Source: Mesorhizobium sp. 65-26
Lineage (GTDB): Bacteria > Pseudomonadota > Alphaproteobacteria > Rhizobiales > Rhizobiaceae
Assembly: GCA_001899205.1 (NCBI GenBank)
Contig: MKVL01000001.1
Location: 1 to 64,000, forward strand
Reading direction: 5' to 3'
DNA length: 64,000 nucleotides
Part shown: in pieces, positions 9,239-17,679 of the stretch
Numbering within the stretch: the first letter of the stretch is position 1
Layout of the letters: each line of letters opens with the position of its first letter
Notes under the pieces: model-generated
Databases searched by the model: none
Told to the model about the DNA's origin: nothing
Seen by the model: the letters and a program-made list of their open reading frames with translations, nothing else
Made by a program: the position numbers and the translations under genes

Positions 9239-10885
9239 ATGCTTTTCAGAAGCAATGGTGATCGTGTTCCCGCCGCCATCGAGGAGATGGCGCGAGAGGC
9301 GCGCGCGGGCCGCATGGACCGGCGCGAGTTCCTGGCGCTGGCGAGTGCCCTCGGCGCATCTACGGCGTTTGCATATGGCATGATCGGCCTCGCGGCGCCG
9401 CAGCGAGCCGTGGCCGACGAGCCGAAGAAAGGCGGTACGCTGCACGTCTCGATGTCGGTGAAGGCGCAGAAGGACCCGCGCACCTACGACTGGGTGGAGC
9501 TTGCAAACATCTCGCGCAGCTGGCTCGAGCCGTTGGTTCGCTATACCCGCGAATTCACTTTCGAGCCGGTCCTGCTTGAGGGCTGGGAAGTCAACGACGA
9601 CGCGACCGAATACACGCTGCATGTGCGCAAGGGCATCACCTGGAACAATGGCGATGCGTTCAACGCCGATGACGTGGTCCACAATGTCGCGCGCTGGTGC
9701 GAGAAGAACGTGGCGGGCAACTCCATGGCCGCGCGTGTCGGCGCGCTGATCGACGCCAAGACCGGCAAGGCAAGGGACGGCGCCATCACCAAGGTCGACG
9801 ACAACACGGTCAAGCTGAAGCTGTCCGAACCCGACATCTCGCTGATCCCGAACTTCACCGACTATCCGGCTCTCGTCGTGCATCGCAATTTCGACGCCGA
9901 CGGCGCCGATCCGATCAAGAAGCCGATCGGCACGGGACCGTTCGAGCTGGTCTCCTACGCGGTTGGCCAGAAGGCTGTGGTCAAGCGCCGCGAGAATGGC
10001 AAGTGGTGGGGTGGCGAGGCGCCGCTCGACAGCATTGAGTTCATCGACTACGGCACCGACTTCAATGCCTCGGTCAATGCCTTCGATTCCGGCGAGATCG
10101 ATCTCAATTTCGAAACCCCCGCCGACTTCATCGACATCCTGGACAAGATGGGCCTGGTGAAGTCCGAAGTCGCCACCGCGACGACGCTGGTCGCGCGCAC
10201 CAACATCACGCACAAGCCCTATGACGACCAGCGCGTGCGCAATGCGCTGCAAATGGCCGTCGACAACAATGTGGTGCTGGAACTCGGCTACAACGGCCGT
10301 GGCACGGTCGGCGAGAACCATCACGTCAGCCCGATCCATCCCGAATATTACCCGCTGCCGAAGAAGACGCGGGACGCGGCCGGCGCCAAGAAGCTGATGG
10401 CCGATGCCGGTCAGGCCGATTTCGAGCACGAGCTGATCACCATCGAGGACGACTGGCAGAAGAACACCGGCGACGCCATCGCCGGCCAGTTGCGCGATGC
10501 GGGCATCAAGGTGAAGCGGACCGTGTTGCCCGGCTCGACTTTCTGGAACGACTGGACGAAGTATCCCTATTCCATGACCATCTGGTACATGCGCCCGCTC
10601 GGCGTCCAGGTGCTGGCGTTGGGCTACCGGACCGGCGAGGCCTGGAATGAATCGGCTTATTCGAACCCGGAGTTCGACGCCAAACTCAAGCAGGCGCTGT
10701 CGCTGATCGATGTCGCCAAGCGCAAGGAAGTGATGAAGGACGTCGAGCAGATCCTGCAGGACTCGGGCGTCATCATCCAGCCGTTCTGGCAGAAGCTCTA
10801 CAGCCACATGAACAAGAAGGTGAGGAACTACGGCGTGCACCAGACCTTCGAGATGGATCTGCAGAACGTCTGGCTGGATGCCTGA
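9239..10885 (+). CDS. ABC transporter substrate-binding protein, family 5, Tat-exported
   Basis: This 548-residue periplasmic binding protein is of the peptide/nickel/opine (SBP_bac_5) type. The Tat signal is clear: [16 protein letters not shown] begins near residue 22 and a hydrophobic stretch ends at a cut site near AVADE. The mature part has the family block from [20 protein letters not shown] to [21 protein letters not shown], and the C-terminal WYMRPLG segment. The strong ribosome-binding stretch GGGAGGAAGGAAG precedes the ATG. It follows the MttB-like gene in the same direction. No permease or ATPase gene is adjacent, which is unusual for this family, so it must use transporter subunits encoded elsewhere or act as a sensor. 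Confidence 0.9.
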   Translation: MLFRSNGDRVPAAIEEMAREARAGRMDRREFLALASALGASTAFAYGMIGLAAPQRAVADEPKKGGTLHVSMSVKAQKDPRTYDWVELANISRSWLEPLVRYTREFTFEPVLLEGWEVNDDATEYTLHVRKGITWNNGDAFNADDVVHNVARWCEKNVAGNSMAARVGALIDAKTGKARDGAITKVDDNTVKLKLSEPDISLIPNFTDYPALVVHRNFDADGADPIKKPIGTGPFELVSYAVGQKAVVKRRENGKWWGGEAPLDSIEFIDYGTDFNASVNAFDSGEIDLNFETPADFIDILDKMGLVKSEVATATTLVARTNITHKPYDDQRVRNALQMAVDNNVVLELGYNGRGTVGENHHVSPIHPEYYPLPKKTRDAAGAKKLMADAGQADFEHELITIEDDWQKNTGDAIAGQLRDAGIKVKRTVLPGSTFWNDWTKYPYSMTIWYMRPLGVQVLALGYRTGEAWNESAYSNPEFDAKLKQALSLIDVAKRKEVMKDVEQILQDSGVIIQPFWQKLYSHMNKKVRNYGVHQTFEMDLQNVWLDA

Positions 10886-10985
10886 GGCGGGACGCTCCGG
10901 GACTTCATGAGCCGCAAAAAAGCCGATATGCAAGATGCGTGGTACTGATCTTGCCGCTTTGCCTCAGAACCCCGGAGTGACCTGG

Positions 10986-11468
10986 ATGAGATCGATAGTG
11001 CTGGCTGTTGCCTTCTCGACTGCCTTGCCCGCGGCCGCGCTCGCGGGCCCGGCTTCCGACGCGGTGAAATTCTTCTACGTGCCGGAGGTCAAGTTCGAGG
11101 CCGACGCGCAGTATCGTGATCGCTTCACCGAGCCGGTGACCAAATTGTTCGATCTCAACGATCAGGCGACGAAGAAGAACCCGGATCAGGTCGCCTGCAT
11201 CGACTTCGATCCGGGCCTGGATGCCCAGGATTTCGATCAGAAGACCGTGTCGAAGACGTTGAAACTCGCCGAGAAGGTCGACGGTGACAGCGCCGATGTG
11301 ACGGCAACCTTCAGCCTGTTTCCCGAGGAGGATGGCGGCGGGCAACGTGAGATGCACTGGGCATTGAAGAAGGTGGATGGCAAATGGAAGGTCGCCGACA
11401 TCACCTCGAAGACCAGCGACTGGACACTCAGCCAGCTCGAATGCATGCCGGGCCAGGATTCGGAGTGA
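10986..11468 (+). CDS. Secreted hypothetical protein, paralogue of the next gene (160 aa)
   Basis: This protein of about 160 residues has a signal peptide (MRSIVLAVAFSTALPAAALA). The mature domain starts AVKFFYVPEVKFEADAQYRD and ends with KVDGKWKVADITSKTSDWTL followed by SQLEC. The C-terminal WxxxxxDGxWKVxDI pattern is typical of small NTF2-like or DUF3828-type periplasmic domains. The ATG at 10986 is chosen over 10935 because it starts the signal peptide and follows a GGAGTGACC stretch. The next gene, three bases downstream, encodes a paralogue with the same ending (ALSQYQCE). They are probably co-transcribed. No function is assigned. Confidence 0.7.
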   Translation: MRSIVLAVAFSTALPAAALAGPASDAVKFFYVPEVKFEADAQYRDRFTEPVTKLFDLNDQATKKNPDQVACIDFDPGLDAQDFDQKTVSKTLKLAEKVDGDSADVTATFSLFPEEDGGGQREMHWALKKVDGKWKVADITSKTSDWTLSQLECMPGQDSE

Positions 11469-11471
11469 GCC

Positions 11472-12077
11472 ATGGCGCGTCGCCGTCTGTGGCTGTCGGC
11501 GTCGGTCTGCCTCCTCGCAGCGGTATTCAGCGGCGGCGCCACGGCGCAGGGTTTGTTCGGAACGCCGCCGCCGAATGCGCCTTCCGCCGGTTCCGGCGAC
11601 GCGCCTGCTCAGGACGCTTCGCCGGCAAGTCCGCAAACCCCGCCGGCGCAGGAGAATGCTCCCGCCGAAGGCGCTCCGGCGGCATCCGTTCTGCCCGGTT
11701 CGCCGACGGCCGTGGTCAAGCCGTTCTATGAGCATCTCGGCCTGGAGATCGATCCGGCGGAGCGCGGGAATTTCGTCGATCCGGCCAAGACCGTGCTCGA
11801 CAAGAGCGACGCGCTGCGAAAGTCGGGGCAGGGGGAATGCCTCGACCCCAACATGGCTCTCGACAATGCCGACTACGACAAGGCGGAGATCGACAAGAGC
11901 CTGAAGACGATCGAGGCGATCCGGGGCGACGAGGCCAAGGTGGTCGTGGCCTTCGTTGTTGCCGGAAATCCGCATCGCCTCGAATGGAAGCTGAAGAAAG
12001 TCGGCGGCGCGTGGAAGATATCGGACCTGCTGTCAGTGACCGGCGAATGGGCGCTCAGCCAGTACCAGTGCGAATGA
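11472..12077 (+). CDS. Secreted hypothetical protein with Pro/Ala-rich linker (201 aa)
   Basis: This 201-residue secreted protein has a signal peptide at residues 1-26, a low-complexity Ala/Pro/Gln linker (about residues 28-75), then a domain homologous to the upstream protein. Shared features are a Phe-Tyr start (VVKPFYEHLGLEIDPAERGN), a conserved ECLDPN/ACIDFDPG segment, WKLKKVGGAWKISDLLSVTG, and the final LSQYQCE. The pair therefore arose by duplication; only this copy gained the linker, which could span peptidoglycan or present the domain away from the membrane. The two stop and start codons are separated by three bases. Function unknown. Confidence 0.7.
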   Translation: MARRRLWLSASVCLLAAVFSGGATAQGLFGTPPPNAPSAGSGDAPAQDASPASPQTPPAQENAPAEGAPAASVLPGSPTAVVKPFYEHLGLEIDPAERGNFVDPAKTVLDKSDALRKSGQGECLDPNMALDNADYDKAEIDKSLKTIEAIRGDEAKVVVAFVVAGNPHRLEWKLKKVGGAWKISDLLSVTGEWALSQYQCE

Positions 12078-12110
12078 GTGGCCGATGAGTTCGCCATGCG
12101 GTGATCGCCG

Positions 12111-12989
12111 ATGAGACTTCGTATTTTCGTCGGGGCGGTGTTGGTTGGACTGTGCATGGTCGGCGGCATCGGCCTATGGAGTGTCGGCTCGATGCTGATC
12201 GCCCGCGAGCCTCGCCACGCTTTGACAGCGCCGGTCGACCTGCCTGTCGAACGTGTCGCACTCGATCAGGTTGATGCGCCAGAACTCGTCGGCTGGGTGG
12301 CTGACCGCAAGGGCAGTTGCGGCGCGATCGTTCTGCTTCATGGGCGCGGCGCCAACCGAATGGCCATGTTGCAAAGGGCAAAGGTGCTGTTCGATGCCGG
12401 CTATTCCGTCATCCTGTTCGATCTCTCGGGGCATGGCGAGAGTGGCGGCGCCATTCAAGGGTTCGGCTATACCGAAGGTCGAGATGCCGCTCGTATCCTC
12501 GCTTATGCAAGGCAGCATTTCCCCGGCCAGAAGGTCGGCGCCCTGGGCTCGTCGCTGGGCGCTGCATCACTTGTGTTCGCTGCGCCGGGCGCGCTGGCCG
12601 ATGCCTATGTGCTGGAGCAATTGTACGCGACCTTGCGGGAGACAACGGCCTGGCGCATGCCTTTCCGGTTTCTGCGCGGCTTACAGGCGGATGTCCTTCT
12701 TGCGCAGCTTCAACTGCGTCTCGGCTTCGGTGCCGACGATGTCAGGCCGGTGGATCGCATCGGCAAGATCGGCAAGCCACTGATCCTGCTGGCGGGCAGT
12801 GCCGATCCCTTCATCGATCGCGATCAGGTCGTGGCGCTGCAAACCGCGGCCGCCGGGTCACCGTTGGCATGGTTCGAAGGAGCGGGTCATGTTGACCTGC
12901 TGCGCTATGATCGGCTCCGCTATCGTGACGTGGTTCTGCCGTTCCTCTCAACGAACCTCTGCCAGACCGGGGTGGGCGACCATGTTTGA
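12111..12989 (+). CDS. Alpha/beta hydrolase, membrane-anchored
   Basis: This 292-residue protein has an N-terminal hydrophobic segment (residues 3-28) that could be an uncleaved anchor, followed by an alpha/beta-hydrolase fold. The oxyanion region is VLLHGRGANR, the nucleophile elbow is LGSSLGAAS (Ser near residue 146), the acid is probably Asp in AGSADPFID, and the catalytic His is in GAGHVDLL near the C-terminus. The triad is therefore complete. The SGHGES segment is common in BAAT- and esterase-like members. It follows the two secreted paralogues in the same direction and converges on queF. The substrate is unknown; esterase or peptidase are both possible. Confidence 0.8.
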   Translation: MRLRIFVGAVLVGLCMVGGIGLWSVGSMLIAREPRHALTAPVDLPVERVALDQVDAPELVGWVADRKGSCGAIVLLHGRGANRMAMLQRAKVLFDAGYSVILFDLSGHGESGGAIQGFGYTEGRDAARILAYARQHFPGQKVGALGSSLGAASLVFAAPGALADAYVLEQLYATLRETTAWRMPFRFLRGLQADVLLAQLQLRLGFGADDVRPVDRIGKIGKPLILLAGSADPFIDRDQVVALQTAAAGSPLAWFEGAGHVDLLRYDRLRYRDVVLPFLSTNLCQTGVGDHV

Positions 12990-13005
12990 CAGGCGCGCGG
13001 TTATC

Positions 13006-13467
13006 TCAGCCACGCCCGCGATAGGGCGCGACGCCGGTGTCGGGCAACCACGCGTCCTTCGGCGGCGCGCCGGTCTGCCAGAACACGTCGATTGGGATGC
13101 CGCCGCGCGGGAACCAGTAGCCGCCTATGCGCAGCCAGAGCGGCCTGGTGGCCGCCACGACACGCCGGCCGATCATGACGGTGCATTCCTCATGGAAGGC
13201 GCCATGGTTGCGGAACGAGGTCATGAACAGCTTGAGCGATTTGGACTCCACCAGGAGCTGGTCGGGCGCGTAGTCGATGACGATGTGGGCAAAGTCCGGC
13301 TGGCCGGTTACCGGGCACAGCGAGGTGAATTCCGGGCAGGTGAAGCGTACGATTGCGGGCGGCCCGTCGCCGCGCTGGAACGGCACGGTTTCCAGGACCG
13401 CCTGTTCGGGGCTCTGTGGCGTCTCGACGTGCTTGCCGAGTTGGGTGAGGTTCTTGGCGTCGGTCAT
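13006..13467 (-). CDS. queF: NADPH-dependent 7-cyano-7-deazaguanine reductase QueF
   Basis: This 153-residue protein is the short (type I) QueF that reduces preQ0 to preQ1 in queuosine biosynthesis. The family marks are present: [19 protein letters not shown] contains the active-site Cys (near residue 55) and the following Asp, [20 protein letters not shown] contains the QueF substrate-binding Glu and His, and the C-terminal half has [17 protein letters not shown]. The length is normal for the family. It is encoded alone, convergent with the alpha/beta hydrolase (16-base gap) and divergent from the FMN oxidoreductase gene. Confidence 0.95.
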   Translation of the reverse strand: MTDAKNLTQLGKHVETPQSPEQAVLETVPFQRGDGPPAIVRFTCPEFTSLCPVTGQPDFAHIVIDYAPDQLLVESKSLKLFMTSFRNHGAFHEECTVMIGRRVVAATRPLWLRIGGYWFPRGGIPIDVFWQTGAPPKDAWLPDTGVAPYRGRG

Positions 13468-13580
13468 GGGCGGCTCCTCGCTGTCGCTCCTGATCGGGCG
13501 GCGACAGACAAAATCGAATTGCGGCGGGCCATCGGGCGCGCGGCGCGCTCATTAGCATAATTTGAAACGGCAGGAAGAAG

Positions 13581-15626
13581 ATGACCAGCAACGACCCGCT
13601 TCTCCAACCCTACCAGCTCAAGCACCTGACGCTGAAGAACCGGGTGATGTCGACCAGTCATGAGCCGGCCTATTCGGAAGACGGCATGCCGAAGGAGCGC
13701 TACCGGCTCTACCACGCCGAGAAGGCCAGGGGTGGCATGGCGCTGACCATGACGGCGGGCTCGGCGATCGTCTCGCGCGACAGCCCGGCCGCTTTCGGCA
13801 ATCTCCATGTCTATGACGACCGCATCGTGCCATGGCTGGCCGAGCTTGCCGACGCCTGCCACGAACATGATTGCAAGGTGATGATCCAGATCACCCATCT
13901 CGGCCGCCGCACCGGCTGGAACAAGGCCGACTGGCTGCCCGTGCTTTCGCCGTCGCCGGTGCGCGAGCCGGCGCACCGGGCCTTCCCGAAGACCATCGAG
14001 GACTGGGACATCGAGCGCACCGTCGCCGACTATGCATCCGCTGCCCAGCGCTGTCAGGCGGCCGGTCTCGACGGCATCGAGTTCGAATCCTACGGCCATC
14101 TGATGGACGGCTTCTGGTCGCCATTGACCAACCATCGTGACGACGACTACGGCGGCTCGCTCGACAACCGCCTGCGCTTCACCGACATGGTGCTGGATGC
14201 TGTGCGCAAGGCCGTCGGCGAGACGTTCGTCGTCGGCATCCGCATGGTCGCCGACGAGGATATCGACAAGGGTATCAGCAAGGAGGAGGGCATCGAGATC
14301 GCCCGGCGCCTTGCCAATTCCGGCAAGGTCGACTTCCTCAACATCATCCGCGGCACGATCGAAACCGACGCCTCGCTGACCAAGGTCATTCCCGTGACAG
14401 GAATGCGTTCCTCGCCGCATCTCGACTTCGCCGGCGAGGTAAGGGCGGCCACCAAATTCCCGACCTTCCACGCCGCGCGCATTTCCGACGTCGCAACCGC
14501 GCGCCACGCCATCGCCACCGGCAAGCTCGATATGGTCGGCATGACGCGCGCCCATATCGCCGACCCGCATATCATCAGGAAGGTGATGGAAGGCCGCGAA
14601 CACGAGATCAGGCCCTGCGTCGGGGCCACCTATTGCCTCGACCGCATCTACGAAGGCGGCGAGGCTCTATGCATCCACAATGCGGCGACCGGGCGTGAAT
14701 CCGAGATTCCGCATATCATCGCCAAAAGCGAGGGGCCGAAAAGACGCGTCGTCGTCGTGGGCGCCGGGGCAGGCGGGCTCGAGGCGGCGCGCGTCGCGGC
14801 CGAGCGCGGCCACCAGGTGACGATACTGGAAGCCTCCAGCCAGGCCGGCGGGCAGGTGCGGCTGGCGACGCAAAACCCGCGCCGCAAGGAATTGATCGGC
14901 ATCGTCGACTGGCGGTTGGCCGAGCTCGATCGCCTGGGCGTCGAAATCCGCTACGACACCTGGGCCGAGAAGGACGACGTGCTGGCGCTGTCGCCGGATG
15001 TGGTGATCGTCGCCACCGGTGGCCTGCCGCAGAACCCGCCGCTGGTGGCCGGCGATAATCTCGTCACCTCGAGCTGGGACATCATGGCGGGCAGCGTCAA
15101 GCCGTCCGACAACGTGCTTCTCTACGACGACAATGGCGGTCATCAGGGCATGGGCGCGGCCGAGCTCATCGCCAATAGCGGCTCCAGACTGGAACTGGTT
15201 TCGCCCGAGCGCTTCTTCGCACCGGAGATGGGCGGGATGAACCACGTCCCTTATGTCAGGGCCTTCCACGAAAAGGGCGTCACGGTCACCATCAATACGC
15301 GGCTGCGTTCGGTGCGACGTGACGGCAACCAGCTCGTCGCCGAACTGGCGTCGGATTTCGCCGATGGGTGGCGGAGCGAGCGGCGGGTCGACCAGGTGGT
15401 GGTGGAGCACGGCACCGCCCCGCTCGACGATCTCTATCTGTCGCTGAAGCCTCTCTCGAAGAACGGCGGCGCGGTCGATTACGAGAGGCTGGTGCGTGGC
15501 GGCGAGATCTTCCCGTCACGCAATCCGGAAGGCGGTTTCGTGCTGTTCCGGATCGGCGATGCGGTCGCCTCGCGCAACATCCACGCCGCCATCTATGACG
15601 GGATCAGGTTCGGTATCAGGATCTGA
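13581..15626 (+). CDS. FMN/Fe-S NADH:flavin oxidoreductase of the trimethylamine dehydrogenase type (N-methylproline demethylase-like)
   Basis: This 681-residue enzyme has an N-terminal FMN-binding TIM barrel (residues 1-340; LKNRVMSTSHEP, VMIQITHLGRRTGW, YGHLMDGFWSPLTNHRDDDY), a short iron-sulfur segment, and a C-terminal dinucleotide-binding part (RVVVVGAGAGGLEAARVAAE near residue 390). This layout is shared by trimethylamine and dimethylamine dehydrogenases, 2,4-dienoyl-CoA reductase and the N-methylproline demethylases of stachydrine catabolism; the last is my best guess. The cluster-binding segment reads CVGATYC then C364, so the second cysteine of the usual C-x2-C-x2-C is Ala349. No partner subunit is nearby; an MttB-family gene lies 4 kb upstream. 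Start ATG at 13581 follows GGCAGGAAGAAG. Confidence 0.82.
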   Translation: MTSNDPLLQPYQLKHLTLKNRVMSTSHEPAYSEDGMPKERYRLYHAEKARGGMALTMTAGSAIVSRDSPAAFGNLHVYDDRIVPWLAELADACHEHDCKVMIQITHLGRRTGWNKADWLPVLSPSPVREPAHRAFPKTIEDWDIERTVADYASAAQRCQAAGLDGIEFESYGHLMDGFWSPLTNHRDDDYGGSLDNRLRFTDMVLDAVRKAVGETFVVGIRMVADEDIDKGISKEEGIEIARRLANSGKVDFLNIIRGTIETDASLTKVIPVTGMRSSPHLDFAGEVRAATKFPTFHAARISDVATARHAIATGKLDMVGMTRAHIADPHIIRKVMEGREHEIRPCVGATYCLDRIYEGGEALCIHNAATGRESEIPHIIAKSEGPKRRVVVVGAGAGGLEAARVAAERGHQVTILEASSQAGGQVRLATQNPRRKELIGIVDWRLAELDRLGVEIRYDTWAEKDDVLALSPDVVIVATGGLPQNPPLVAGDNLVTSSWDIMAGSVKPSDNVLLYDDNGGHQGMGAAELIANSGSRLELVSPERFFAPEMGGMNHVPYVRAFHEKGVTVTINTRLRSVRRDGNQLVAELASDFADGWRSERRVDQVVVEHGTAPLDDLYLSLKPLSKNGGAVDYERLVRGGEIFPSRNPEGGFVLFRIGDAVASRNIHAAIYDGIRFGIRI

Positions 15627-15627
15627 T

Positions 15628-15680
15628 GCGCGCAACCACCTCCGCGAGGAGAGCCATCTGCCGCTTCGGTGGTTGCGCGC
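15628..15680 (+). terminator. Large hairpin between convergent genes
   Basis: GCGCGCAACCACC at 15628-15640 and GGTGGTTGCGCGC at 15668-15680 form a perfect 13-base stem with a 27-base loop, starting right after the oxidoreductase stop codon. It lies between convergent genes and may end or stabilise the transcript. Confidence 0.5.
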
Positions 15681-15727
15681 CGCGCACGCCGGCTTTCCGG
15701 TCACGCGGGTAAAGGGAGCGGGAAGGG

Positions 15728-15750
15728 GCTTGGCCTTCCCGCCAAGCTTT
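15728..15750 (+). terminator. Hairpin with short T-run between convergent genes
   Basis: GCTTGGC (15728-15734) and GCCAAGC (15741-15747) form a seven-base stem with a six-base loop, followed by TTT on the plus strand. It sits at the 3' ends of the FMN oxidoreductase gene and of the leftward membrane-protein gene and could serve as terminator. Confidence 0.5.
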
Positions 15751-16157
15751 CAGAACATTCTGGCGGTCGCCATGCAGAGTACCGTCAGCACCAGCAGGAA
15801 GGCCGCCACGCGCTCACCCTTGGACATTACGGCGCGCAGCGTCCTTTCAGTGACCTCGTCGGCTCCGGCGAGTTGACGGGTGGCCGGGCGCACGACGGCG
15901 CCGAGGACGCCTGCCGCCGCGACGGCTGCGAGAATGCCGAGCGCCAGCGTCATTTCCATCGAGCCGAAATAGGCGCCGTGGAAGAAATACCAGAGCAGCG
16001 CGCCGGTCAGGAACACCATGACGGAGGCACCGAGCTGCGGCCGGATGAAGCGTTCCGCCTTGATCTCGGGATCGCGCGCCAGCGTGACCGTGGTGCCTGC
16101 CCAGAAGACCCCGGCCATCACGTGCAGGCCGATAATGACGATGTAGACATATTGCAT
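15750..16157 (-). CDS. Small integral membrane protein (135 aa, four predicted TM helices)
   Basis: This protein of about 135 residues has four predicted membrane helices: YVYIVIIGLHVMAGVFWAGT near residues 3-22, one near 50-68, one near 72-92, and one at the C-terminus (VAAFLLVLTVLCMATARMF). A His-x3-Gly-x2-Trp-x-Gly pattern in the first helix resembles CopD-like and other haem- or metal-linked membrane proteins, but the match is too weak for a name. The ATG at 16157 is chosen over 16220 because it begins the first helix. It is divergent from a MarR-type gene with 282 bases between, containing a palindromic candidate operator, so the MarR protein is a likely regulator. Confidence 0.72.
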   Translation of the reverse strand: MQYVYIVIIGLHVMAGVFWAGTTVTLARDPEIKAERFIRPQLGASVMVFLTGALLWYFFHGAYFGSMEMTLALGILAAVAAAGVLGAVVRPATRQLAGADEVTERTLRAVMSKGERVAAFLLVLTVLCMATARMF

Positions 16158-16439
16158 GATCGCGTTCCTCTCGATCGCCTGCCGCCCGATTGTCCGGTCT
16201 CGAATGGCCGGACTATTCATCTGTATGAAAGTTAGATATCTAATTGTTAGATGTCAATTATTTGGCGGAGCTGATATTTTCGTCGTGGTTCGGCTGAGCG
16301 TCGGGGACGCCCTGGATTGCTCCAGCGCTGGAGGCGTCGTTTCAGACCGACCGGAATAAGACCCTGAATCAAAGGGATAGAGCCGGATGTCGTCCAAAAC
16401 CGCTTCACACGTTTCGGCATCATGCTCTAGTGTCCGGCC
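16158..16439. promoter_or_regulatory. Divergent promoter region of the membrane protein and marR genes
   Basis: This 282-base gap is AT-rich near 16215-16270, where the TTAGAT palindrome lies. The part nearest marR (about 16361-16435) contains a segment ending in CATCATGCTCTAG that resembles remnants of dispersed repeats I associate with rhizobial genomes. No ORF of good coding quality is visible. Confidence 0.45.
16232..16256. promoter_or_regulatory. Candidate MarR operator
   Basis: TTAGATATCTAA at 16232-16243 is a perfect 12-base palindrome. It is followed at 16247-16255 by a second half-site, TTAGATGTC. It lies 75 bases upstream of the membrane-protein start and about 200 bases upstream of the divergent marR gene. 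The palindrome form fits MarR-family binding; the assignment to this MarR is inference. Confidence 0.5.
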
Positions 16440-16868
16440 ATGACCCCGTTTGATCGCCCGCCCGTCGGCATGAACCTCGCGCGCACTGCGAAGGCGGTGA
16501 CGCAGGCCTTTGACGCCGCGATGGTCGAGGCTGGCGGAACGCTGCCGGTCTGGGTGACCTTGCTCTCGGTCAAGTCAAGGGAACTCGCCAACCAGCGCGA
16601 GCTCGCAGGCATGATCGGCATCCAGGGCGCGACGCTGACGCACCATCTCAACGCGATGGAAACGCAGGGTCTGCTGACGCGTCGCCGCGATCCCGATAAT
16701 CGCAGGGTCCATCAGGTGGTGCTGACCGAGGCGGGCGAAGCGATGTTCGAGAAACTGCGCCTCGCGGCTGTCGCTTTCGACAAGCGCCTGCGGGCTGGGC
16801 TCGACGAGGCGAGGCTGGCGGAATTCGCAGAGGTGCTGGCCGGGCTGCGCGCGAATGTCGAGGGCTGA
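16440..16868 (+). CDS. MarR-family transcriptional regulator
   Basis: This 142-residue protein has the MarR winged-helix fold: a dimer helix at the N-terminus, the recognition region LAGMIGIQGATLTHHLNAME near residues 57-77, and the wing RRRDPDNRRVHQVVLTEAGE near residues 82-102. It begins with the ATG at 16440. It is divergent from the four-helix membrane protein and converges on the polysaccharide deacetylase with a six-base gap. The palindrome at 16232 is the likely operator. The ligand is unknown. Confidence 0.88.
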   Translation: MTPFDRPPVGMNLARTAKAVTQAFDAAMVEAGGTLPVWVTLLSVKSRELANQRELAGMIGIQGATLTHHLNAMETQGLLTRRRDPDNRRVHQVVLTEAGEAMFEKLRLAAVAFDKRLRAGLDEARLAEFAEVLAGLRANVEG

Positions 16869-16874
16869 CCGGCC

Positions 16875-17618
16875 TCAGCCGTCGTAGTCGGCGATGGTTC
16901 CGAAGCGGTAGTTGCGCAGTTTCAGCGCGTCGATCAGGTCGGTCAGCTTCTTCTTGCCGTCGAAGCCGTCCTGGAACATCTGGTCGTGCATCAGCAGGAT
17001 CATCTTGCCGGGCTTCACGAAACGCCCATAGCCGAAGAGATGATCGATCTCGCTGACGAGGTGGTCGACGCTCTGCACCGGCTTGCCGCTGTCTTCATGC
17101 ACCCACTCATGGTCCCAGCCATAGAGGTAGAAGCCCGACGCAGCGACGAATTCGTAGTCGGGCTCCTCGCGACCCTCCTGCGCCAGACCGAGCGATGTGT
17201 CGTTCTTCGACATCGAAGGCAATCTGAACACGTCGCGTCCGGGCAGGCGCGCATGCACGACGGGCTTCAATCCGAGAACGGCGTTCGCCCGCTGCATGTC
17301 GGCGACCACGCCTTCCGTGTCACCGTAGAAATGCCGGTAGTGGTTGTAGGCGTGGCTGTAGCTGTGATTGCCGATCGTCACCAGCGGCAGGGATCTGGCG
17401 CGCTGCACCAGCGTCCGGTTCGATGCGCTGGCCTGGGCATGCATGCCGACCATGAACAGGGTTGCCGGCACCTGCTCCGCCTCCAGCACGTCGAGGATAT
17501 TGCTGGTGCCTGGAAGCGGACCATCGTCGAAGGTCAGATAGACGGTTCGATCGCCGGCATGGGCGACCGCGGTGGCTGCAAGCAGGATAAGAGCGGCAAG
17601 TCGAAGCGTCGCGGCCAT
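16875..17618 (-). CDS. Secreted polysaccharide deacetylase (NodB homology domain)
   Basis: This 247-residue protein has a signal peptide (residues 1-21) and a carbohydrate esterase family 4 (NodB homology) domain. Motif 1 is TFDDGP near residue 30 (catalytic base and metal Asp) and motif 2 is NHSYSH near residue 84 (metal His pair); the C-terminal LLMHDQMF supplies the late His. Such enzymes remove N-acetyl or other acyl groups from cell-wall or surface polysaccharides. It is not linked to nod genes here, and the signal peptide argues against a NodB role. It converges on the MarR gene and lies 61 bases downstream of the GGDEF-EAL gene on the same strand. Confidence 0.85.
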   Translation of the reverse strand: MAATLRLAALILLAATAVAHAGDRTVYLTFDDGPLPGTSNILDVLEAEQVPATLFMVGMHAQASASNRTLVQRARSLPLVTIGNHSYSHAYNHYRHFYGDTEGVVADMQRANAVLGLKPVVHARLPGRDVFRLPSMSKNDTSLGLAQEGREEPDYEFVAASGFYLYGWDHEWVHEDSGKPVQSVDHLVSEIDHLFGYGRFVKPGKMILLMHDQMFQDGFDGKKKLTDLIDALKLRNYRFGTIADYDG

Positions 17619-17679
17619 GCGGCAAATCCGTTTGCAGTCACGACAGGCCCCTTCGGCCCGCTTGTCAAGATATCGCGGC

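Noticed and set aside
9188..10933. A 581-codon frame antisense to the binding-protein gene
   Set aside because: Shadow of a clear Tat-signal binding protein; no domain resemblance.
16875..17618. Nod-factor deacetylase NodB
   Set aside because: It has the NodB homology domain but also a signal peptide, and no nod genes or nod box were noticed nearby.
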